From Pycnopodia helianthoides (Eukaryota > Echinodermata > Asteroidea > Forcipulatida > Asteriidae): a stretch of 64,000 nucleotides of DNA. Made by a program: the position numbers and the translations under genes. How positions within the stretch are numbered: the first letter of the stretch is position 1; each line of letters starts with the position of its first letter. Where the stretch lies: assembly GCA_032158295.1 (NCBI GenBank), contig CM063253.1, positions 4,743,001 through 4,807,000 on the forward strand, read 5' to 3'. Shown here one piece after another: positions 50,195 through 60,769 of the stretch. The notes beneath the pieces were generated by a model. It had not been told where the DNA came from. It made no database searches and saw nothing but the letters and a program-made list of their open reading frames with translations.

Positions 50195-50400
50195 GCAACT
50201 TTCTTCGGCAACTTTATTCTCCTGAGGATGAGCAGAGTATAATGTTCGAAACGTCGAGACCACACCGGCTCTGCACTCCTCCCAAAAAGATTTATCGGTA
50301 CATATAAAATGTTTGTACCCGCGAGTTTACTAGTAACAGTTACTTCTTATATTCCACACCATGAAGAGCCTCAAACATCACTTAGTTGTTCAGCAAAGTT
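50195..50400 (+). mobile_element. Penelope-like element 3' remnant with hammerhead-like motif
   Basis: The hammerhead-like core at 50222-50252 is followed by 'acgtcgagaccacaccgg' and a tail ('gtttactagtaacagttac', 'ttccacaccatg') that recurs at 53455-53540. Penelope-like elements carry such motifs in their terminal repeats. No reverse transcriptase or GIY-YIG frame was found nearby, so this is a fragment. Confidence 0.5.
50222..50252 (+). ncRNA. Hammerhead-like ribozyme core
   Basis: Core box CTGAGGA (50222-50228), one extra T, stem II arms GAGCA (50230-50234) and TGTTC (50243-50247) with one G-T pair, then GAAA (50248-50251) and C. Stem III and the cleavage triplet are not clear. Activity is unlikely or weak. 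Confidence 0.45.
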
Positions 50401-52504
50401 AAATATACTCAAGTGCAAAGGTTTCACACTAAGTGAGCCAATGTATTGGTTAAAAGTAGCCAAGTCTAGGTACTCTGCACAATATTGTTACTGAGCCATC
50501 CATGTTTATAAATCCAATGACCGATTTCCCTTGTATATACAGCACAGCAAAATTCTACACAAAATTTGTCAGTTGCTACTAAAAATATCATCATTTTCTA
50601 CTCAATAAAGACCGTCACACTATTCAAAACATATTTGGGACCCCACTTTTTGGGTCCCATGTACATTGCTTTAACGTGTGAAGAAAAAAAAAACCACCTG
50701 CATACTTTAACGAGTCCCAATGTTCGACAACGCCCGAGACCTGCACAGTCTATTAGCGTTCAGTGTGCAAAAACATGTTTTCAGTCTGAATATATTCTGC
50801 CGTACAAAATTGCTGGATGAAATGATTCCCCGTATTAAAGGCCAAACCATGTGTCGACTATTTGAAAGATATGTCTCTGAATATCTCGGCAATACAAACA
50901 CTAATATCAACTGGCCTGGATTATTGACAGCCTTTTCTTTATTGGACAAACAAGAACAACCGTGCTGCAGTAAACAGACTTCACACAAAGTAGGCCTAGC
51001 TTTTTTTTAATGAAAAGTCAAGTCTGGAAAGTATCCACACTGAATATTTCCTGCGTGAGGCTAAAAAAAAAAACATGTTTTTTTACGATTCTGAATGTTT
51101 TATCCGGTTTTATGCATTTTACACAAAACAAACATATTGTCCACGACTCGGACACGACTCGTATTTATAAAAGATTTAATGGCGATATTGCCGCTCACTG
51201 TCCCTCTCCTGGCTATCTGATTAAATATTAAGCCCTCACAATTCGTTCTCGTCATGGAGTACATATTATTCCCCCTCGGCTTCTTCGAAAAACGTGCTCC
51301 TAAAATAGCCCATCCTGCATTGATACTCCGGCTGTAACCATCCCATAAAGCCGGCCTGACAATGACGCGTGTCTCGAAAGACGTAACAACACCCAGTGAA
51401 TCTCAAACCCCCATGATGATAGCATTCACTGCGACTCATCCTGTACTATGCTGCACAGGGGCTTCAGACGTGCCCCCCCCCCTTCTCTCTCCATTTTTGT
51501 TCATCACGCTACCCCTCTCTGACAAGTGGATTGATTTTTTAGGTCAGGAGAAAATGTCACTAGTCCGAGAGAGGATGAGTCTCTGTTTGGTTGATCAAGA
51601 GAGTTTTTCTCATCTTCTGCTTTTTTTTTATATATTTTTATTTTTTTTATAAACTTCTGTCTGCATGTTACTGTGATTAAAAAACGGAGGCTGTCAGTGT
51701 TTGAGTTCTGGAGAGACTTTATGTCATGTAATCATGTTTAGGGGGGGGGGGGGGGGGACGGACGGACAGAAGGAATTTTCAAACGGCTAATTTTCTGCGA
51801 GCCTCATGTTTTGTTAATGCAATTTTGTTCGTAATTGAGTTGTGTTTGCCAAGAGTTGTTATCGTCAGCGTAATTCTGATCGTGATAATGTGGAGTCGGC
51901 GTGGAGTTAAAAACCAAGTACAAAGCATGCAATTATCAATTCTCAAACAATACATACAAACAAATTACGATTATGAATATGAAACCTTACTTGAAAAAAC
52001 GTTGAGTGATACGTTTCTATTCTTATTTTAATCGTCCTAAGAAATATTTTGAAGAGAATTTCATGTCTGAAAATTGAATTTAGATATGCTTTATAATTAT
52101 GTGCATTCAAATGTCTGTACCTGTTAAACACAGAGAGTACTCAAAAGATGGAGCACATGTTATTTCAAGGAAGTTTTTTTTACTTCATATTTCCATGACA
52201 GTGTTGCTTGAGTACTCTTGCACTGGCTTGGAATGAACAGTCAACTTTTTAATGTGATAAGCTTCTATGGAGAGGTGTACATCATCCTCAAAAATATTTT
52301 TTTTCTAAGGCCTTGCCTGAATTAGCAGCTGCGGCTATGGCTTGATCACCACATTAACATGTGTTGAAGCATTAGGATGCCCATAGCAACACCCTTGGCA
52401 ACAGCCCCAGCCATACACGTAGAAGACACAGCCGCTCTGTAGAAAGTTGCATTCAATAAACTTTGTAAAAAATGATCATAACGAATGTGTGTACACAAAC
52501 ATTT
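50401..52504. other. Non-coding, nothing recognised
   Basis: Several open frames of 70-96 residues overlap on both strands without domains or splice context. A 17-base G run is at 51741-51757. Confidence 0.4.
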
Positions 52505-53050
52505 GGTGAGACATCTGTTCTAGGATTGGCAAAGCCTGTGGGTTCAAATCCCACCCGAGTAATATGCTTGTTGATTTTTTTAAATCAGGGAAAGTACTGA
52601 GTATACAGTGCTTAACACACATCTGTGTATGGGCACAACCTAAATAATATTGTATATCCCCGATGCAAATTTAAAGTTGCATGGCCCAATTTTGCTGAAA
52701 GAAACATTTTTTAAGAAATTTTGGTCAGAACAAATTTTAACAAATGATGCTGTTTCAGACCGAAAAACACACAAAAACTTTCGCATTATGCCATGGACAA
52801 TGCACAAAAAATACCTGTAACAAGCAAAATTGTTTGTACATGGCTGATGACGTGAGATACTGTAGGGATACCGGCAATAACTAATTTTTAATTTTTAATT
52901 ACTACCACTTATCGTTGGCACATTTTTTCCCTGCAACCCCTTAAATGAAAGCTTGGAACTTTCTCTTAAAATAGCTATTTAAATTTAGATTTTGGGGTCA
53001 AATTGGGACAAAAATCAGACCTAGTATCTTTAACATCTGTCAGAATAAAC
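52505..53050 (+). mobile_element. tRNA-like 'GGTCTAGTGG' repeat interrupted by a TTAA element
   Basis: Head remnant with B box GGGTTCAAATCCC at about 52540, body 'gtaatatgcttgttg', 'gtactgagtatacagtgctt', then the tail 'cccgatgcaaat'. The tail is broken at TTAA by the insertion at 52675-53029 and resumes with 'catctgt' after 53033. The uninterrupted tail is visible at 37420-37440. Confidence 0.85.
52675..53029 (-). mobile_element. TTAA-flanked MITE-like element, family 7, copy b (nested)
   Basis: A 355-bp element with TTAA on both sides (52671-52674, 53030-53033), inserted in a tRNA-like repeat whose empty site (TTAA once) is present at 37426-37440. It aligns inverted with 31877-32198. Because the occupied and empty sites can be compared, the TTAA duplication is direct evidence of transposition. 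Confidence 0.9.
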
Positions 53051-53150
53051 ATACCTATTATACACACTAAGTAATCACAAACACTGATTTCTTTTTCAAT
53101 TACATTTTTTTACTTAGTTAGTTTTATGATTAAATGCTATATCATTTCAC

Positions 53151-53222
53151 CGGGTCAAGTGGTTAGACGCAGGACTTGCAATCACAAGGTTGTGGGTTCG
53201 AATCCGGCCAAACTAACCGCTG
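53151..53222 (+). mobile_element. tRNA-like SINE head, GCA anticodon-like loop
   Basis: A box GGTCAAGTGGTTAGAC, loop CTTGCAATC, B box GGGTTCGAATCC. The acceptor arms do not pair (CACCGGG with CCAAACTA), so it is a tRNA-derived repeat and not a tRNA-Cys gene. Confidence 0.6.
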
Positions 53223-53390
53223 ATTTCACAATGACAAGTATTGTCGTTTAGTTACCGAATCACAATTGATTGTGTTGTGCAAATCATAACCATAGATGTG
53301 AAAACAATGTTTGTATCCCCCATGTGGGAGCTTTCCCAAGTTGTTGTTGGTAAGATCATCAAAAACAAAAAAGAAGGAACTATAAATAAA

Positions 53391-53540
53391 TAGTAAACTT
53401 TCGGCTGCAACGATGTATTAAGTCTCTTTTGTGTGAGTGTTGGCTCTGAATACATGGCTGTACCCGAAAGTTTACTGTTTATTTATTGTTACTTCTTATT
53501 TCCACACCATGCAAAGCTTCAAACACCACTTAAAAACAAA
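53391..53540. repeat. Inverted repeat related to the Penelope-like tail
   Basis: Arms of about 23 bp (53384-53405 'aataaatagtaaactttcgg' and 53465-53487 with CCGAAAGTTTACTGTTTATT) flank about 60 bases. The right arm continues into 'gttacttcttatttccacacc', the tail shared with 50330-50380. Confidence 0.65.
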
Positions 53541-54043
53541 CAAACAAACAAACAACAAACAAACAAATACTACAGGATTAGAACGCATTCAATCCTCACC
53601 AAATAGTCCTAGTCTAACTCTCCCTTTAAGTTGCTGTTCTAAGGCCATGTCACACGAGGCAATTTACAGACAACTAGTTCCAGGCAATCTCCAAGAAAAA
53701 CAGACATTCACAATTCAATTTTTCACATAAATTTTTTTTTGGTATTGCTGGACAGCGTTAGAAAAATAACTCCTGCGCTACCAAAGTGTTCCTTTTGCGT
53801 GCAGCGCAGTTGTTTGCCTCTAAGGTTGCCAGTCAAAAAATTGCCCCGTGTGATGAGGCCCTTAAGATGTGACATGTATAGATGACTTCCTTGTGTATTC
53901 ACGCTTTGCACTAAAATTGTAGAAGTTCACGCTGTCCCTCACTCTTTCTGAGCAAACAACATGCGTGGGGAGTGTGTTCTGAATTTTGTTATTCTCCAGA
54001 ACATGGCGTGTTTTTTTCCTTTTTTTCTGCGGGGGGAGGAAGA
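53541..54043. other. Non-coding with (AAAC)n tract
   Basis: A short (CAAA)n tract at 53533-53567. No gene. Confidence 0.45.
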
Positions 54044-54047
54044 TTAA

Positions 54048-54431
54048 AGGAACATTACAGAATTGGTTTTTGCTATTAACAAAACAGTTGCTGGCAGTGT
54101 AAGCACTTTATGTAATCCACCATATACACAAACTGACAAACTGTAGAGGTTTGAGATCGATCGGCCATCTGGGTTACGAGAAAATAGTGAAAAACCGATT
54201 ACACATTTGCATGAAATCATACAGATTCAACAAATGAATAAAACGCTCTCTGAGCCATAAACTCCAATCGGAAAATAGTTATCATTTCTCATCAATATGG
54301 CATTCTAGACAGAAGTATTTCAAGGGATGTTTTCTACTATCATCATCATTAGACCGTGTAAGTTTTATGTAAATCTGTGATCAAAACGTATATTTTACAA
54401 GTTTTTTTCTTACAAATTCAGTAATAATCCT
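54048..54431 (-). mobile_element. TTAA-flanked MITE-like element, family 2, copy d (inverted)
   Basis: A 384-bp element between TTAA at 54044-54047 and 54432-54435. The centre CGCTCTCTGAGCC is the most decayed of the four copies. Confidence 0.85.
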
Positions 54432-54609
54432 TTAAATGATGAGTTTGCGTTGTAATCTGCATTAAAGACATCTCTCATAACATAGCATAATGATTTGTTG
54501 GTTATTGTGGCATTTCTTGATTTCTTGGCTTGTTGCTTACACATTATGCTTACAGTATGGACATCGACACAGTGCATCATATGGCCAAATTGTAGAGGCT
54601 GAAGAGTTT

Positions 54610-54990
54610 CAGTATCGCATCATTATTTGCACCTTTTCATCACTTTAGACCAATTAACCTTTGTTTACAAAAATAGTTACCTAGCCCATTCCAGGGCCTT
54701 TCTGGCAGGCAAGATACTAACACCTTGGTCGTATGGGAAATTTTACATTTTGTGTCATAATTTCCACATAAACTCAAGAGTTACAAAGGTAACAGCTGAA
54801 CAAGTTTTGAAATTTGGGCCCTTTCTTCATATCAAGAGTTGATAAAAAATTCATACCATCACTGCAATCTCCATGAAATAAATAATAAGACAAGTGTTTT
54901 CTTCCATTTGGGCTGTTTAAAAATTAGGCCTGCAGGAAGTCCTGCAGGCTCTGTGGCTCTTTTGCAAATGTGTGATGTCACAGGTCACAT
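54610..54990 (+). repeat. Dispersed repeat, partner of 37630-38000
   Basis: Includes 'ggcaggcaagatactaacac', 'tgtgtcataatttccac', 'cctgcaggaagtcctgcagg' and 'gatgtcacaggtcacat'. CCTGCAGGAAGTCCTGCAGG is itself a short direct repeat not present in the other copy. Confidence 0.8.
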
Positions 54991-55095
54991 GGTCTAAAAA
55001 AAACTATGCATGTCTCTATGACATTATATGCTTCATGTATTACTTTGATTATGTGTTCGCTCGGTTCATAGCAGTGCAGGCAAATGTATCCTACA

Positions 55096-55307
55096 CAGTA
55101 GCACAACCAGAGGGGGAGGGGTAGGGGGACAGGGGGTAGCCCCCCTCAGAATCCCTTGCCCCCCGAATGAGATTTTAAAAAAATGCACAAAGTAATAATT
55201 CAATACATTTAATAGCCTCCTAGATTATGTCTCTGCACTGCTTGCCTCCCCCCCCAAAAATAATAATAATAAAATAATAATTAAAAAAATGTCTGGTTAG
55301 GCCACTG
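55096..55307. mobile_element. hAT-like MITE, CAGTAGC/GCCACTG ends, copy 2
   Basis: A 212-bp element aligned with 49741-49929. The flanking octamers ATCCTACA (55088-55095) and ATCCTAAA (55308-55315) match at 7 of 8. The interior contains G and C runs and an (AAT)n tract near the right end. Confidence 0.9.
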
Positions 55308-55315
55308 ATCCTAAA

Positions 55316-55751
55316 TTATGCACATCATTATAGCTTATTTGTTAAGATCAAATATAACATAAAAATATCCTGTTGACATGTAGATTTTCGTGTTCGTATG
55401 TTCGGAGCGTGGGCCTACTTTAACATGTGGTTGTTGTAAAGGCTAAACGACGATCGCACACACTCTAGGTGTGTCTCTACATAAGTGTTGACTGTATCAT
55501 GTTCTTACTGTATACTTTTACACGTTATAAAGCATGCATACATTCCGTATGGGTGATGTTCGCCGTACGGAATTCCTTAAGTAGCTACCCTATGGGGGCC
55601 CCAAACAACATCGTGTTAAGATACTGAGGACTTTGTGTTGAGTTAAAAACCAAAAAAAAGTCAGTTGAGTGTATTCATATCGCAGCGGAAGAATTGTACT
55701 TACATGTATATAATTCCCCATGGGTGCGAGTGCATTTTATATCGTTCCTTT

Positions 55752-55754
<3 letters not shown>
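55316..55754. other. Non-coding, nothing recognised
   Basis: A short inverted repeat ATTCCGTA...TACGGAAT lies at about 55541-55571. No gene. Confidence 0.45.

Positions 55755-55793
<39 letters not shown>
55755..55793 (+). repeat. (GA)n microsatellite
   Basis: About 19 GA units followed by GGGGG. Frames read through it are spurious. Confidence 0.95.
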
Positions 55794-55796
<3 letters not shown>

Positions 55797-55929
55797 GAGA
55801 CGGAACGATTCGATTGAGATGCATAAGAAGAGAAAGGTATGGGGAGAGAGAGAGTGCCAGGGAGAAAGATTTTTCCCATTTGAAAAGGCCAAATGGCAAA
55901 TGGATGGCTGGAAGGGGGATTCGGGTCAT

Positions 55930-56160
55930 TTTTTATCTTGATTTCTCCTTAGTCCGGCTGCGCTGCTCTTGCGATTGTCTGCCGGCCCCGGACCGTGCCG
56001 CCGCTTCTCAACGGTAGCCCCGATGTATATTTACATTCCCCCTCTCGTGGAATACATTGCAAATTTACTGTGGTATCATCTGTAAGGAGTTAATTTGTGT
56101 ACCAAACGACCACTGAATAATTCACCGCGAGACGTTTAATCACTTTCACTTATACAAGTC
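55930..56160. other. GC-rich block, possible small exon or regulatory element
   Basis: A sharp rise in GC. TTTCTCCTTAG at 55941-55951 resembles an acceptor and G|GTAGCC at 56012-56013 a donor, giving a 61-base candidate exon that stays open when entered in phase 1 (product RLRCSCDCLPAPDRAAASQ). No protein family recognised; a regulatory element is equally likely. Confidence 0.2.
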
Positions 56161-56167
56161 CGCTCCT

Positions 56168-56978
56168 GGCTGACTGTTTTATGTGCCCATCGTCGGCGGT
56201 GCATTACAAGGGGGTTTACTTGGTCATTTTTTAGCGGTTGTAAATCTGACTAAGTACAAACTTAGTATTTAGAGATATAGCCGATCAATGCTACTGGTCT
56301 GCTTACTCAGCGATGATTCACTAATCTAATGTTGTTCCAGTCTGAATAAGAAGTTTTTTTCAATGCTGTACGTGTATTCTTCTCATATACGAACATGCAT
56401 TAAGGGGTTACTTGGTCATTTTTAGCAGTTGTAAATCTGACTAAGTACAAACTTAGTATTTAGAGATATAGCCGATCAATGCTACTGGTCTGCTTACTCA
56501 GTGATGATTCACTAATCTAATGTTGTTCCAGTCTGAATAAGAAGTTTTTTTCAATGACTGTTTTATGTACCCATCGTCGGCGGTGCATTAAGAGGTTACT
56601 TGCTCATTTTTAGCGGTTGTAAATCTGACTAAGTACAAACTTAGTATTTAGAGATACGGCCGCGATCAATGCTACTGGTCTGCTTACTCAACGATGATTC
56701 ACTAATCTAATGTTGTTCTAGTCTGAATAAGAAGTTTTTTTCAATGCTGTACGTGTATTCTTCTTGTATGCGAACATGAATTAAGGGGTTTACTTGGTCA
56801 TTTTTTAGCGGTTGTAAATCTGACTAAGTACAAACTTAGTATTTAGAGATATACAGCCGATCAATGCTACTGGTCTGCTTACTCAGTGATGATTCACTAA
56901 TCTAATGTTGTTCTAGTCTAAATAAGAAGTTTTTTTTCAATGCTGTACTTGGATTTTGCTTGTATTCAAACATGCATT
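56168..56978 (+). repeat. ~190-bp tandem array, four units with alternating spacers
   Basis: Units start near 56211, 56404, 56591 and 56784. Each includes ACTAAGT-ACAA-ACTTAGT (inverted repeat), 'gatcaatgctactggtctgc', 'gatgattcactaatctaatg' and 'gaataagaag'. Units 1 and 3 are preceded by the spacer 'cccatcgtcggcggtgcatta', units 2 and 4 by 'tacgtgtattcttct', so the real period is a dimer of about 380 bp. Confidence 0.95.
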
Positions 56979-57184
56979 TTTCCTTCCCATGCACTTATAC
57001 AAGTTTGTAGTTTGAAGAAATGAATTGAAGGGCAAATCAAAACTCTCAATGCACTTATTCTATACCGTGGGAATTAAGAAAGTACATCCAATTCAAAATG
57101 CCAATTTAATTTCTTTCTTTTTTCTTGATATTTTTTTCTGAAACAAAGAAAACCCATTTCTGGAAGATTGATGCCCTGCCCTTA

Positions 57185-57315
57185 TCTACAGCTAACCTTA
57201 TCCCTCACCCGAATCCTAACCCTAACTTTAAACCTAACCCAAGCCTTGAGCCCCTAACTCATACCCAAATCCTTATAACCCCGACTCTCATAACCCTTAT
57301 CCTACGAATCTAACC
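57185..57315 (-). repeat. Degenerate telomere-like (CCTAA)n tract
   Basis: Text such as CCTAACCCTAACTTTAAACC and similar words continue for about 120 bases up to the TTAA of the element at 57320. Too degenerate to be a functional telomere; probably an old interstitial or simple repeat. Confidence 0.5.
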
Positions 57316-57319
57316 TTAA

Positions 57320-57696
57320 AGGCAGTGGACACTATTGGTAATTACTAAAAATAATTATTGCATAAAACCTTACTTGGTAACGAGTAATGGGGAGAGGTTG
57401 ACAGTATAAAACATTGTGAGAAACGGCTCCCTCTGAAGTGACATAGTTTTCGAGAAAGAAGTAGTTTTCCACGAATTTGATTTCGAGACCTCAGAATTAG
57501 AATTTGAGGTCTCGAAATCAACCATCTGAAAGCACACAACTTCGTGTGACAAGGGTGTTTTTTCTTTCATAGTTATCTCGCAACTTCGACGACCAATTGA
57601 GCTCAAGTTTTTACAGGTTTGTTATTTTATCCATATGTTGAGATACACCAAGTGAGAAGACTGGTCTTTGACAATTACCAATAGTGTCCAGTGTCT
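57320..57696 (+). mobile_element. TTAA-flanked MITE-like element, family 4, copy a
   Basis: A 377-bp element between TTAA at 57316-57319 and 57697-57700, with ends AGGCAGTGGACACTATTGG and ACCAATAGTGTCCAGTGTCT (19-bp inverted repeats with few mismatches). The central palindrome at 57479-57519 has perfect 15-bp arms GATTTCGAGACCTCA around an 11-base loop. Confidence 0.9.
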
Positions 57697-57700
57697 TTAA

Positions 57701-58566
57701 CAATCGTACAATCTCTATTCCACAACAGAGATTTTGTTTGTTAACATGACCATCAAATCTGGTTAAATTTTCATGGGTTAGTTCCTGAGGGTATTTATTG
57801 AAAGCCAGAGGATGAGAATGAGTTCTACTTTTCTTAAATCAATGATTTAATCAGGCTCAAGATCAAAGAACGCAAGACTCGCACAGTCTGTCATGCCCGC
57901 TATTATGATGCATAGAAAACAAAAAAATTTGCAAATTCATGGCTGATTATTTATGCTGTAAAACAAAACAAAACAACAACAAAACACGAAAACAACCCTC
58001 ACCACCCACAAGGTCTCTCACACTAAAATGTGATGCAAAGTTTTAAATTTCCGATTTAAATTACAGAGAACTGCAGGTTACTGTAATGTAAAAGTTGTTT
58101 ACTCTCTCCCCTCGATACGCTCTTCCTAGAAACGAATTCTTGACGTACAAAGTGTTACCCGCAATCTCACTGTACCTTACATGACAATTAGGCTATAAAT
58201 AAACAATTTTCTTGGTACAAGTTTAAATTCACTTTCCCTAAAGGGCCTAATGGATACAAACCATAGCCGTGACAGTTTTGCAATATTAAGTAATGCCGAC
58301 TTGCTTAGTCTCCCATGCGACAAGTTATGCAGTAATCAGCCACCGTTTTTTTTTTTTTTTCCTCACGGGTGATTAGTGTGAATGCATTTATTGTAATTTT
58401 CTTGAAGCGATTACAAATTGAGTGTCTTGAGTGATGATCTTATTAGCACACTGGACACTGTGAGTCGTTGAGCTTTTAATCCTTTAGAAATTCTGTAATT
58501 TGTAAGAAACTTGTCTTTTTGAGTCTGATCTGAATTTAGATGTGTCATGCCTGCAACATGGCAGAG
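57701..58566. other. Non-coding with a repeat fragment
   Basis: 57734-57840 matches 49460-49570. An (AAAAC)n tract is at 57960-57985. No gene. Confidence 0.45.
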
Positions 58567-58920
58567 GTTAAAGGTTAAAACTTAAGTAATGACCCCCCCC
58601 CCCAAAAAAAAACACCCAAAACTACAATAATAATAATTTTAAAATAATATCAATAACAATGATAATAATAAATGATAATAAATAAATAAATAAATAAGTA
58701 AATAAGTAAATAAAAAAAAACTGTAATTTCTATCTGAAAGCCTCCTCATTATGGTAGTAAGCATCCTGCGGAAGTATTTCATCTGAAATGATTAGAAAAT
58801 CAATGAAAGTATGTCAAAAAATTTGAATCTCCAAAATTCAACTCAACGCAAGTTTTGGATTTCAAACTTCCCTGCTCAATGACTTGTTGCCCCTCGAGAT
58901 GTTCAAGTAGAAACTTAAAT
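58567..58920. mobile_element. Family 5 MITE-like element, copy c, truncated
   Basis: 'ttaagtaatgac' plus C run, an (AAT)/(AAATA)n expansion at 58620-58715, then 'ctgtaatttctatctgaaag' and the rest of the left half. The centre (58830-58859) has arms TCCAAAA/TTTTGGA. The right half is missing or unrecognisable. Confidence 0.65.
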
Positions 58921-60582
58921 CTCCCTCACAGAGGTGCCTTTACTAAGGAAAAACCGCCTTGCCCTAGAAAGCAGCAGGCCAGTAAGGGTAAAAACTGCAA
59001 ATATTCCTTAACCCCGATGCAACAATGAAATCAATTAAAGGTTACATCTTGGCCAGAGCTGCCAACTCTCCCTGATTCTGTAGAGAGTTCCTCCTTAGTG
59101 AGAGAGAGAGAGAGAGAGAGAGAGATGAGCGGAAAGCAGAGCATCTTGAGGCGCCCTGATAGTGTGTTTTTCATTCCGGACAATTTGGACCACAAAATCT
59201 TGACCAACAGTCTGATGAATTTCCTCTGATGGATCAATAATGGTGGCCCCATAAACCAACAATTTTTTAACAGAATGATTTTTTATCGCACCACCTTCCG
59301 GCCCTCTCCTTCTCCCTTTCAGTAAACTAGTTTTTCTTTAATACGACAACCCATAATACAAAATGGTTTTTGTCCCTTACCTCGGGGCTTGAGTCTCGCA
59401 GACAATCAAAACAACTCCGATCTTTTTTCGAAGCGATTAGCGATGTTTTCTTTTCTCTCAGCCTCCCATTTTCATTAGCAGCGTTCAAAAGACTTCAGGA
59501 TTGAAATATTGCTAAAGGGCATTCAAAAGAAACACCCCCCCCCCACACACACACACACACACACACCACCCTCCTCCAGGGCCAGTTTCAAGATTTGAAG
59601 TTCTGGTTCTTAGTCTTAACCACGAGATGAATTAATCTCCTCAGGTAAACTGGGCAATTAATTTGAATTAAAAGAATCCACATTCTTGACTATAATTCTG
59701 GAGGAGAGACAGTGACACGGGGCGCTGCTTGATTAGCATACTCCAGGCGTACAAATCATTCTAAGTGTCCTACTGGCAGCTTGGATCTCTCGCTCACATT
59801 ATTAATACTTCCAGCGCCGCATCTTATCCTGGATTACATGATTGTATCCCCCCCACCTCCCCTCCCACAAAAGAGGGAAAGGTAGAAGAAAAGAAAATCT
59901 TAATCTTAAGAATGTCATTCTCCTGTTCCGCTCGCAGCAAAAGTTTCACTCTCTGTTTTACCTAGTTCAATTTGAATGATTTTTTCTTTGTAAAGCAAAT
60001 TGTGAAATGCACTTGTGAAATGCACTATCGTAGAAATATTAATGAAAAATGTTGGATGCGTGTACGTGTGCATTGTCGCAGAATATAATCACAAGGTTTT
60101 AAATCTGGACTATTCCTGCGCCTCATGAAACGGAAAAAGCCAGTTTTCACCGAGGGATTATACTCTGCGATAATGCACAAAACGAAATGCCTTCAATATT
60201 TGGTTTGTATAACTTGCACACAGATCCTTGTCGATAGAACAAAAAGTACACAAAATAGACAAGGAAACTCGACCACCCCCACACTCTTAAAATAAAAGAA
60301 ATGAGTAACTTAAAAACCCCTTCTTAACAACATGGACTACTACACGTAGACACCAACCCTTTTTTTGCCGTGATACAACCTTGCCTCATTGGGACAAACG
60401 GGTTAGGTATAGTTGTTTTGGAAACGACGCTGCGAAGCACCCAATAATTATCCATATTGGACTCCCTTTGGAGTGCTGTGGTGTACATGACAAAATAATG
60501 GATGACATGTGATGCATGTTTCAACCAATCAAACTACAAGGATCTGTGTGTGTGTGAAAGTAAATTAAATAAAATCATTATT
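58921..60582. other. Non-coding with microsatellites
   Basis: A (GA)n run at 59100-59125 follows an AGAGCTGCC-type repeat end; a (CA)n run is at 59544-59566. The block 59380-59740 is less AT-rich and could hold regulatory sites. No gene. Confidence 0.45.
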
Positions 60583-60677
60583 GCCACAAGACCGCCGGAC
60601 TTGTGTGGTCATGAGTTTACTGGCCCAATGCTAAAATCACTGGCCTCGGGCCTGCGGTCCAGCGTCAAATTCGAGCC
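60583..60677 (-). mobile_element. CAGGGCTCGAA-ended MITE, truncated copy C
   Basis: The last 95 bp of the element in reverse orientation, ending CAAATTCGAGCCCTG at 60677. The other end is missing; the break falls at 'attattgccac'. Confidence 0.8.
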
Positions 60678-60769
60678 CTGTATATTTAAGAAGCTTAACT
60701 AAATTAAATAAATAAAGGAACGTTTACAATTGCGCATTTTTATCGCATACATGCCACTATTCCGATCTT

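Noticed and set aside
13590..53222. Functional tRNA genes
   Set aside because: The A and B boxes are good in several places but acceptor stems do not pair and the flanks match dispersed repeats.
57185..57315. True telomere repeat
   Set aside because: Only a few degenerate CCTAA words, inside ordinary sequence.
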